From Flavobacteriaceae bacterium CP2B (lineage in GTDB: Bacteria; Bacteroidota; Bacteroidia; Flavobacteriales; Flavobacteriaceae), in contig LXTR01000005.1 of assembly GCA_001683825.1 (NCBI GenBank), positions 45,030-109,029 on the forward strand: 64,000 nucleotides of DNA. The letters are read 5' to 3'. Under the pieces are notes generated by a model. The model had not been told where the DNA came from, made no database searches, and saw only the letters and a list, made by a program, of their open reading frames with translations. Position numbers and translations under genes: made by a program. Shown in pieces: positions 25,994 through 33,050 of this stretch (position 1 is the stretch's first letter; each line of letters opens with the position of its first letter).

Positions 25994-27060
25994 GATGGTG
26001 TATTCCTTCTGTGGTCTCTCCCGGAATACATCTTCTCGTAGTATTCCTGATATGCGCCGCTGGTAACATGGCTCAGCCATCGGGTGTTCTGGAGGTACCA
26101 GTTTACAGTGCGTTCCAGGCCTTCCGCGAAATCAACACTGGGCTTCCAACCCAGTTCGCGCCGTATTTTACTATCGTCTATGGCATACCGCAGGTCATGG
26201 CCCGGGCGGTCCCCTACAAAGGTGATCAATTTTTCCGAGCTCCCCTCGGCATGCTGCAACTTCTTGTCCATGAGGGAACAGAGCAAGCGGGCCAGCTCAA
26301 GGTTCTCCCATTCATTGCCTCCTCCGATACAATAGGTTTCCCCGATTGTTCCCTGGTGGAAGACCTGGTCGATGGCCGCCGCATGGTCTTCCACATACAG
26401 CCAATCCCTGATGTTTTTCCCTTCCCCGTACAGGGGCAGTTTCTCATGGTTCACGATATTGTTGATCAGCAAGGGGATGAGTTTTTCGGGGAATTGGTTG
26501 GGCCCATAGTTGTTGGAACAATTGCTGATGATGTACGGCAACCCGTAGGTGGTCCCGTAGGCGCGCACAAAATGGTCTGCGGCCGCCTTGGAGGCCGCAT
26601 AGGGGGAATTGGGCGTATAGGGCGAGTTTTCGTCAAAGCGGCCTTCCTGGCCCAGGGAACCAAATACCTCGTCGGTGCTGATATGGTAGAAGCGTTTCCC
26701 CTGCCCGTCTTTCCACGCCGCCCGTGCCGCTTCCAGCAGGTTTACCGTCCCCTGTATATTGGTCTGGACAAAGGCCGATGGGCCGCTGATGGAACGGTCG
26801 ACATGCGATTCGGCAGCCAGGTGGATGATCCCGTCCACGGAATACGAACCAAAGACATCATCGATACAACCCTTATCCAGCAGGTTGCCTTTCAGGAACA
26901 CATAGTTGGGGGCGTTTTCGATATCCTTTAAATTCTCGAGGTTCCCGGCATAGGTCAGCGCGTCCAGGTTGAGGATGGTATAATCCCGGTATCGCTGCAC
27001 CAGCCTTCGGACTACATGCGAGCCTATAAAGCCGGCTCCACCGGTGACGAGAATGGTCAT
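25990..27060 (-). CDS. rfbB: dTDP-glucose 4,6-dehydratase
   Basis: Extended SDR that converts dTDP-glucose to the 4-keto-6-deoxy sugar. The ATG at 27060 yields [20 protein letters not shown]; an upstream in-frame start would add 19 unlikely residues. The active-site Thr-Asp-Glu is in [11 protein letters not shown] and the catalytic Tyr/Lys pair in [28 protein letters not shown] and RDWLYVEDH are family hallmarks. The length of 356 is normal. It follows the Wzz-like gene region in the reverse strand order and overlaps rfbA. Confidence 0.97.
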   Translation of the reverse strand: MTILVTGGAGFIGSHVVRRLVQRYRDYTILNLDALTYAGNLENLKDIENAPNYVFLKGNLLDKGCIDDVFGSYSVDGIIHLAAESHVDRSISGPSAFVQTNIQGTVNLLEAARAAWKDGQGKRFYHISTDEVFGSLGQEGRFDENSPYTPNSPYAASKAAADHFVRAYGTTYGLPYIISNCSNNYGPNQFPEKLIPLLINNIVNHEKLPLYGEGKNIRDWLYVEDHAAAIDQVFHQGTIGETYCIGGGNEWENLELARLLCSLMDKKLQHAEGSSEKLITFVGDRPGHDLRYAIDDSKIRRELGWKPSVDFAEGLERTVNWYLQNTRWLSHVTSGAYQEYYEKMYSGRDHRRNTPS

Positions 27061-27120
27061 AGCGCAATGTGCTTTTATGTCCCAGCTTGTTGCCCCTGCT
27101 ACCAGGCGCAACGTCATTGA

Positions 27121-28128
27121 TTATTTAGCCTTTGCCAATTCTCCCGCTTTGCGGTTGAGGTAACGGACTAAATCAATTAAAAGGAACAGAATGATCAATA
27201 GGGTTGGTACAAGCACTATTTTCTTGGTGAAAAAGGCTTTGTTTACCTGATGCGGCCTTCCGAAATTAATGATGGTAATAGGCTCCCGCTGTTCAAGGAG
27301 TTCCAGTTTTTTGCGTTCCGTATCCCGGATAAGGCTGTTCTTAAGGTCGAATAAACCGGTAATGTTGACCCTTTCTTCCGTGTCGAGAAGAATCCGGCCA
27401 TCGCCCGTTTGCAATTGTTGCTGCGCCATGCGCTCAGAGTAGTTGGCGATAATAAGGTCTATTTGCTCCATGAGCTTTTCATTCTCGGTAATATGTTCGG
27501 TGGCGTTCGAAGTATTGACGTTTACCAACTGCCTGAAGAATTCATTGGAGTTGATGTAATCCACTACTTTCCTGGCAAATTCAGGGCCTTTCTCGCTGTC
27601 TTTATACCAGATGCTAATCCGGTGGATCAGGGATGTCCTGTTAAGGACCTCGGCCCTCAGCACATCGGCAATCATTCCGGTATTCTCAAACTTCTGGAGG
27701 AGTTCGAGGAATTCGATCTCCCCCTCCTGCTCCACATTTTTGTCAGATACCGGTTCAATCGCTATTTCATAGCCCTTCAGGTTATTGAGTTGGAGTCCCA
27801 ACTGGCTGAAAAATGCCGTGTCATTGGCATCAATATTCGCCTGGATCTCATCGATGACATCGTATAAATAGTTTTTGCTCTCCAGGTTGGGCTTGACGAT
27901 CACTTCTATTTCGTGTTTCTTCGTCAGGATCTGACTGAGGCCGTAGCCCGCTAACAACCCGACGATACCGAGGACGGCCAGCACAATGATCCGCTTTTTA
28001 ACATAGAGGAATACGCGGAGAAACCCACGGAACAGCCTGCTGAAAGCGTGTCCGATTAACTTGAACAGCTGCCCCAAATCTATTTCTTCGGAGGGGTTTG
28101 CGGTGTTTTTAGATGATTGGTCTGCCAT
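27121..28128 (-). CDS. Wzz-like polysaccharide chain-length/co-polymerase protein
   Basis: A 335-residue protein with two membrane segments, one at about residues 47-67 (IIVLAVLGIVGLLAGYGLS) and one near the C-terminus (IVLVPTLLIILFLLIDLV), flanking a large helical periplasmic domain. This is the topology of Wzz/PCP proteins that set polymer length. The usual Pro-rich motif before the second segment is poorly kept. It is the promoter-proximal end of the rhamnose block, between rfbB and DUF6909, which fits a role in the same polymer system. Confidence 0.75.
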   Translation of the reverse strand: MADQSSKNTANPSEEIDLGQLFKLIGHAFSRLFRGFLRVFLYVKKRIIVLAVLGIVGLLAGYGLSQILTKKHEIEVIVKPNLESKNYLYDVIDEIQANIDANDTAFFSQLGLQLNNLKGYEIAIEPVSDKNVEQEGEIEFLELLQKFENTGMIADVLRAEVLNRTSLIHRISIWYKDSEKGPEFARKVVDYINSNEFFRQLVNVNTSNATEHITENEKLMEQIDLIIANYSERMAQQQLQTGDGRILLDTEERVNITGLFDLKNSLIRDTERKKLELLEQREPITIINFGRPHQVNKAFFTKKIVLVPTLLIILFLLIDLVRYLNRKAGELAKAK

Positions 28129-28130
28129 GG

Positions 28131-29819
28131 TCAGGTGTTGAATATTTGTTTGAGTATCTTGTCTGTGATCAGATAGGTGGGCTTCACCCCCTGGGTGCCC
28201 AGCCCCCCCGATGCCAGGGTGCTCCCCGTTTCCAGCGGGTTGTCCGAGGCGTAATAGGCATAGCGCACCTTTACATCTTCCCGTATGCTCTTCCGGATCC
28301 GGGAAGCGGATTGGATGGCTTTCTGGTAGTGCACCCCTTCCATTTCCAGGCCGATGACCCCCCAGGTTGATTGGTTAAAAAACGTCAAAATATCCTTGTT
28401 CTGCAAGGAAGTCCCCAGGACGGTCACCATGGTCCCTTCCAATACCTTCAGGCCGTAGTCCTTGAAATCTTCTGCACACAATTCATTCTTAAACGGGTAG
28501 TTGTCTGCCGTTCCCTCAAAAATATGGGCCGAGGGGATCATCAGGTCCCCTTTGCCCCCTTCCAGGATACCCGCCTTCCCCATGATGGAGATCGAGGCCA
28601 CATCCAGGAACAGGGATTTCCCCCTCCCGTTTACCTTAAAGGGTTTGAGCAACTCGTCAATGGTCTCATAGGCCTGCTCCCCAAAGGCGTAATCCATGAC
28701 AAAGATAACGGGTTTTTGTTCATCGGGAATGCCTGCAGGGACTTCGTAACAGCAGGCATCTTTATGGAGTTTGGCCATATCAAAGATCTGCACATCGATA
28801 CTGGTTCCCGAATCGTCGGCGATGTAGATCATGCCGTTTTGCCTGGCCAGGTCGATGACCTTCTTCCTGAGGCTTAAATTCTTTTCCGAACTGAGGGCTT
28901 CATAGATTTCCAGCGGGCTTTTGCCAGGCATGGCGGACGACAGCGCCTTTTGCGCATAGAAAGAGTTCACCACAGAATGCATGTTGGCGCTGATGATGTG
29001 GATGGGGCGGTGCAGCAAATTGTGCTTGTGCAGTGTGTGTTTTATGGTGTTGGCCCAGCGTTCTCCATGGATGTGGTGCCCCAGGCGCTCGCGAAGCAAC
29101 GTACTGAAGGTGATGGTCCGCTTGGGCCCGCCGGTTTCCTCCTCTACCGCCAGCTTGCCCAGCCAGTAGACGATTTTCAGGAAACGCTCGGGGTTTTTCC
29201 TGGTCGCCAACTTGTCATAGACATTCATGGTTTCCACATACGACCTTCCCAGGATATTGGCGGCGTGTACCAGGGCCCGTTCCCTTTCGGCCTGGGTCAG
29301 TTTGGTTTTTTCTACCAGCTCTTCCAGTTTTTGCCAGTCGCGAATGGTCCTGTGGGTATCCTCTATCAACACTTTCCTCCCCAGTTTTTCGGACTCGGTG
29401 AACAGGAAGGTCAGGTGGGTGAGGATGTCGTAAATATCCGAACGCCCCCTGGTAATTTCGATGTTCATTTGCTCGTGGTCTATCCGATAACAGTTCCGGC
29501 GCCTTTTCGGGGGGATAATCGGCTCGAAATGCGTCTTGGAATAGCCTTCGTCTGAAGTAAGGTTGATAAAGCGGCATTGCTCTATGCCTTCCGGCAGGCG
29601 GTCCAGGACATAGATGAGCCCGTTGAGTTCCGACTTTTCCTCGGCCACGGTCCCGTAAATCTCCGGCCTAAGTTGCAATAAGGCATTCTTGAGGGTTTCT
29701 CCTGAGACCCCCATGGGTTTGTAAAACCCGCGGTTGAACAAATGCCGCATGGTAATGTACAAACGCTCGATGGCGTTGGTAGATTCCTGTGCCCTGGTCG
29801 TATCCTTCACGTGTTCCAT
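28131..29819 (-). CDS. DUF6909-like conserved protein
   Basis: A 562-residue soluble protein. I associate it with the Bacteroidota family DUF6909; the function is unknown. The N-terminal half is helical. The C-terminal half contains PVIFVMDYAFGEQAYETID, AHIFEGTADNYPFKNEL and GVIGLEMEGVHYQKAI, whose order and the EMEG motif recall the nucleoside phosphorylase fold (the Glu-Met-Glu substrate-binding signature). The ATG at 29819 is preferred over a TTG at 29831 because the TTG lies within the predicted promoter. The gene ends two bases before the Wzz-like start. Confidence 0.7.
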   Translation of the reverse strand: MEHVKDTTRAQESTNAIERLYITMRHLFNRGFYKPMGVSGETLKNALLQLRPEIYGTVAEEKSELNGLIYVLDRLPEGIEQCRFINLTSDEGYSKTHFEPIIPPKRRRNCYRIDHEQMNIEITRGRSDIYDILTHLTFLFTESEKLGRKVLIEDTHRTIRDWQKLEELVEKTKLTQAERERALVHAANILGRSYVETMNVYDKLATRKNPERFLKIVYWLGKLAVEEETGGPKRTITFSTLLRERLGHHIHGERWANTIKHTLHKHNLLHRPIHIISANMHSVVNSFYAQKALSSAMPGKSPLEIYEALSSEKNLSLRKKVIDLARQNGMIYIADDSGTSIDVQIFDMAKLHKDACCYEVPAGIPDEQKPVIFVMDYAFGEQAYETIDELLKPFKVNGRGKSLFLDVASISIMGKAGILEGGKGDLMIPSAHIFEGTADNYPFKNELCAEDFKDYGLKVLEGTMVTVLGTSLQNKDILTFFNQSTWGVIGLEMEGVHYQKAIQSASRIRKSIREDVKVRYAYYASDNPLETGSTLASGGLGTQGVKPTYLITDKILKQIFNT

Positions 29820-29828
29820 ATAATTGGC

Positions 29829-29836
29829 CAAAAGTA
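29829..29836 (-). promoter_or_regulatory. -7 promoter element directly upstream of DUF6909
   Basis: The minus strand reads TACTTTTG (TAnnTTTG). Transcription would start only a few bases before the ATG at 29819, implying a very short leader and supporting the ATG over the upstream TTG. No -33 match was found. Confidence 0.4.
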
Positions 29837-29920
29837 CATTTATTATTTATGAATTGCAGGTGGGGGGATCAAAATACCGCCGCTGGACCGATAGCCCGGG
29901 CCTGAGTTACAGGCGGCTAT

Positions 29921-31426
29921 TCACGCCTCCTGGTGCGCCTGCTGCAGCAACGCCTCCGCCGCACTGCGATCGTTATATAGCCGCTGTACCTTGTTCTGCC
30001 CGCCCAGTTTGCCCTTTGATTTCATATAGGCCCGGAACCCCCCTTTTTTGATAAAGGTCACCTTCAGGGGTTGCAGGATCCTGCCCTCAATCAGGTCAAA
30101 ATAATAACTGTTCTGCTCCTGCAGCGCCCGGTCCAGTACCGAACGGAACTTTTGCATATCGGCAGGGGTGTTTTCAAATTCCACCAGCCATTCATGGTAC
30201 GGCAGCTGCTGCCCTTCCGGATTGATCTGGGGCACTACCGTAAACTCATTGACCCTGGCCCCGGTGGCGGCCACGGCCTTTTGCATGGCTACTTCCACCT
30301 CTTTGGCGATCACGTGTTCCCCAAAGGCCGAAATAAAGTGCTCAATGCGCCCCGAAACGATAATCCTGAAGGGGTTCTTGGAAACAAACTGAATGGTATC
30401 TCCCAGGTTGTAGGCCCAGAGCCCGGCATTGGTGGAGATGATCATCACATAATTCACCCCTAATTCCACCTCCTGCAGGCCGATCCTTTGGGGCTTTTCC
30501 TCAAAAAAGTCCGACGCCTTTACAAACTCATAGTAGATCCCCGAATCGAGCAAGAGGAGCATGCCAGGGGCCTCCTGGGAATCCTGGTAGGCAAAGAAAC
30601 CCTCGCTGGCGGGGAACAGCTCTATGCTGTCTACCTTCCTGCCAATCAGGCTTTCAAACCTGGCCCGGTAGGGTTCATAATTGACCCCTCCGTAAATAAA
30701 CAGCTGGAAATTGCGGAAGAGCTCGCCGATTTTTTTGCCGCTCCGGGCCTGCAGCTTTTCAAAATACATCTGTACCCAGGAGGGGATACCGGCAATCACC
30801 GTCATGTCTTCCCCCAGGGTCTCTTCCACAATGGTATCTACCTTTTCCTCCCAATCCTCTATACAGTTGGTCTCCCAACTGGGGAGGCGGTTCTTTTGCA
30901 GGTAGGCCGGGACGTAATGGGCCGATATCCCCGATAAACGCCCCAGCTTGATCCCGTTTTTTTCCTGCAGCTCGGGGCTGCCCTGCAGGAAGATCATCTT
31001 TCCATCGACAAAGTCGGCATTTCCCGTCTCATGGATATAATGCAGGATGGCATCCCTGGAAGCCGCCACCTGATACGCGATGGAAGCAGCGGTTATGGGG
31101 ATATATTTTACGCCAGAGGTGGTCCCGGATGTTTTGGCAAAATAGGCCGGGCGTCCGGGCCAAAGCACCGCTTCCTCCCCGCCTACTACCCTTTCTACAT
31201 AGGGTTTTAAGTCTTCATAATGCCGGATGGGGACCCGTTCCGCAAAATCTGCGGGGGATTTTATGGCTTCAAAATGGTGGTCCCTGCCAAAGGCAGTGTT
31301 CCGCCCCTGCCCGATCAACGCCCGGAATACCTGCTGCTGGGTTTCCACCGGGCGTTTTGCCCAGCGGGCCGTCCTCCGGGCAATGACAGATGCAAAAATT
31401 CTGGCTGCAAGGGATTTCAGGGACAT
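29921..31426 (-). CDS. GH3-family (auxin-responsive-promoter-like) adenylating enzyme
   Basis: A 501-residue member of the ANL adenylate-forming superfamily, GH3 branch. TSGTTSGVKYIPIT (about residues 98-111) is the ATP-binding P-loop-like motif, FPASEGFFAYQD near residue 275 and YNLGDTIQF near residue 340 are the later adenylation motifs. Plant GH3 proteins join amino acids to hormone carboxylates; the bacterial members are widespread in Bacteroidota and their substrates are unknown. It lies five bases downstream of the M23 peptidase stop, in the same direction, so the two are probably co-transcribed. Confidence 0.9.
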   Translation of the reverse strand: MSLKSLAARIFASVIARRTARWAKRPVETQQQVFRALIGQGRNTAFGRDHHFEAIKSPADFAERVPIRHYEDLKPYVERVVGGEEAVLWPGRPAYFAKTSGTTSGVKYIPITAASIAYQVAASRDAILHYIHETGNADFVDGKMIFLQGSPELQEKNGIKLGRLSGISAHYVPAYLQKNRLPSWETNCIEDWEEKVDTIVEETLGEDMTVIAGIPSWVQMYFEKLQARSGKKIGELFRNFQLFIYGGVNYEPYRARFESLIGRKVDSIELFPASEGFFAYQDSQEAPGMLLLLDSGIYYEFVKASDFFEEKPQRIGLQEVELGVNYVMIISTNAGLWAYNLGDTIQFVSKNPFRIIVSGRIEHFISAFGEHVIAKEVEVAMQKAVAATGARVNEFTVVPQINPEGQQLPYHEWLVEFENTPADMQKFRSVLDRALQEQNSYYFDLIEGRILQPLKVTFIKKGGFRAYMKSKGKLGGQNKVQRLYNDRSAAEALLQQAHQEA

Positions 31427-31431
31427 CTGGC

Positions 31432-32301
31432 CTATTTAAAATCGATATAATTTAACGGGTTTACCGGGCTTCCATGGCTCCAAAGTTCAAAATGCAGGTG
31501 GTCGCCTGTCGTCAACTCACCAGTGTTCCCCACCGTGGCGATTACCTCCCCCACGCGTACCACATCGCCCTGTTGCTTGTGGAGGGACCCGTTGTGCTTA
31601 TAAACCGACAACAGGCCATCTTCGTGCTCCAGGATGATCACATAGCCGGTGTCGGCCGTCCATTCCGAAAAAATGACCGTCCCGTTGGCCACCGCCTTGA
31701 CCGGGGTATCCCTGGCGGCCACCACATCTACCGCATAATGCTTGCGCTCCGGTTCATACTGCTGGGAAATGGTACCGCTTACCGGCGCGAACAACAACTG
31801 GCTGCTCCCAAAAATATTCCTTTCAAAAAGGTTGTATTTGTCTTCCAGTGCCACCTGGGCCCGCAGCAGGGAATCTTCCCTTATGGGCGTGAGGTCTACG
31901 GTAGCAGGATCTATCTTATACTGCTCAAAAAGCGAATCCCTGTTCATTTCGTTGTTCTCTATCTCGCCCCGCAGCACCAGGCGTATGTTGTCTAAATACC
32001 TGTTGGTATAATTGAGGGCGGTCACCAGGGAATCGGTTTTATAGGTAAGTTCCGTGGCCTGTCGCTTCAGGCGCGTGGAGGAATAGCCCGGGATGTATTC
32101 CCGCAGCGGCGTAAACGCGATCAAGAGGGTGGTAAACGCGATGAGCGCAATGATAAATAGGGAGCCGGTGACAAAGACATTCAACCGGCTTAACTTGAAC
32201 GAGATCTTTTCCTCAAACGTACTCTCATTGAGGATTACCAGGCGATATTTATGCAGGAGTTTCCTCTTGATTTCCTTTCTGTTTTTTCCTTTCCTGGCCA
32301 T
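31432..32301 (-). CDS. M23 family metallopeptidase, membrane-anchored
   Basis: A 289-residue LytM-type peptidase. The N-terminus is basic (KGKNRKEIKRKLLHKYR), followed by one membrane segment at about residues 48-67 and a periplasmic coiled region, then the peptidase domain. Zinc ligands are visible as HYAVDVVA (His...Asp) and HLHFELW near the C-terminus. Such enzymes cut or regulate cutting of peptidoglycan crosslinks. ATG at 32301 (MARKGKN) is used instead of the ATG three codons upstream. Confidence 0.92.
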   Translation of the reverse strand: MARKGKNRKEIKRKLLHKYRLVILNESTFEEKISFKLSRLNVFVTGSLFIIALIAFTTLLIAFTPLREYIPGYSSTRLKRQATELTYKTDSLVTALNYTNRYLDNIRLVLRGEIENNEMNRDSLFEQYKIDPATVDLTPIREDSLLRAQVALEDKYNLFERNIFGSSQLLFAPVSGTISQQYEPERKHYAVDVVAARDTPVKAVANGTVIFSEWTADTGYVIILEHEDGLLSVYKHNGSLHKQQGDVVRVGEVIATVGNTGELTTGDHLHFELWSHGSPVNPLNYIDFK

Positions 32302-32307
32302 AATAAG

Positions 32308-32315
32308 CAAAGATA
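32308..32315 (-). promoter_or_regulatory. -7 promoter element upstream of the M23 peptidase
   Basis: The minus strand reads TATCTTTG (TAnnTTTG), seven bases before the chosen ATG, so the transcript would be nearly leaderless. No properly spaced TTG was found. Confidence 0.4.
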
Positions 32316-32462
32316 CGGTTCACAGGCAATTTAGTGTGAAAACCGTATTAAAAATATAAAATATCCCCCAGCCCGCGTTTCTTTTCTAAAGCTCACGGCA
32401 CCCCCAAGGCAATAAAACCTATCTTCATCCATGGAAACGCAGCAACCTATTTACTTTTTTAG

Positions 32463-32470
32463 TACATTTG
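32463..32470 (+). promoter_or_regulatory. -7 promoter element upstream of tatA
   Basis: TACATTTG matches TAnnTTTG, 17 bases before the tatA ATG, in an AT-rich stretch. The -33 region has no TTG at the usual spacing. Confidence 0.45.
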
Positions 32471-32486
32471 TTATCCATCTAAAAAA

Positions 32487-32681
32487 ATGATCATGGTAGT
32501 ACTTGTTCCCTTTTTAGCCATTGGACCCTGGCAAATAGCCATCGTAGTTATGGTGGTCCTGTTGTTGTTTGGCGGAAAGAAAATTCCCGAATTGATGCGA
32601 GGCCTGGGCAGCGGGATCAAAGAATTTAAAGATGCCTCCAAAGAGGACGACAAAAAAATTGAAGAAAAGAAGGATTCATAG
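32487..32681 (+). CDS. tatA: Twin-arginine translocase subunit TatA/TatE
   Basis: A 64-residue protein with one N-terminal membrane segment (about residues 5-28), the conserved [24 protein letters not shown] hinge and amphipathic helix, and an acidic/basic tail. TatA forms the pore that exports folded proteins at the inner membrane. The FGxKKIPEL hallmark makes the family certain. Monocistronic, with a promoter before it and a strong terminator after it. Confidence 0.95.
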   Translation: MIMVVLVPFLAIGPWQIAIVVMVVLLLFGGKKIPELMRGLGSGIKEFKDASKEDDKKIEEKKDS

Positions 32682-32707
32682 GTCGTGAGAAAAACCTATC
32701 CGCATTG

Positions 32708-32734
32708 AAGGCACCCTTATACGGTGCCTTTTTT
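32708..32734 (+). terminator. Rho-independent terminator after tatA
   Basis: An eight-base perfect stem AAGGCACC/GGTGCCTT with a seven-base loop, followed by a run of T (32729-32734). It lies 27 bases after the tatA stop. Confidence 0.85.
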
Positions 32735-33050
32735 ATCGCCCTGCCCTCCTTATTTAAGCAATATGCTTTTCGGTATATTTATGTAATATTCCTGTATGCG
32801 CCCCGTCCCGGGCATGGCCCTTCCGGTCAGATCGGACCCTGCTGTTGTTGGTCGATCACCCCCCAAATTTGCTAGGTTTACACGGGGATTACGGAGCCAA
32901 GAAAACACATTTGCCTGCCTACACGACAAAAAACCCTCCTTTCACAACAAAATAACCCCCGGAGCGTAAAGGATGCCGTATTTTCGGCGTTACTGACACG
33001 TAATGACCCGCTGTTGCCTACAAAGGCACAGCCCTTAAACCGGATCGCGC
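32735..33050. other. 316-base intergenic region upstream of the OmpA gene
   Basis: No open frame worth calling. A possible weak promoter for the OmpA gene is TTG followed 22 bases later by TAGGTTTA (one mismatch to TAnnTTTG), around 32839-32883. Nothing else is recognisable. Confidence 0.4.

Noticed and set aside
26011..26931. 306-codon plus-strand frame opposite rfbB
   Set aside because: A shadow of rfbB: it lies entirely on the opposite strand of a certain gene and has no recognisable motif.
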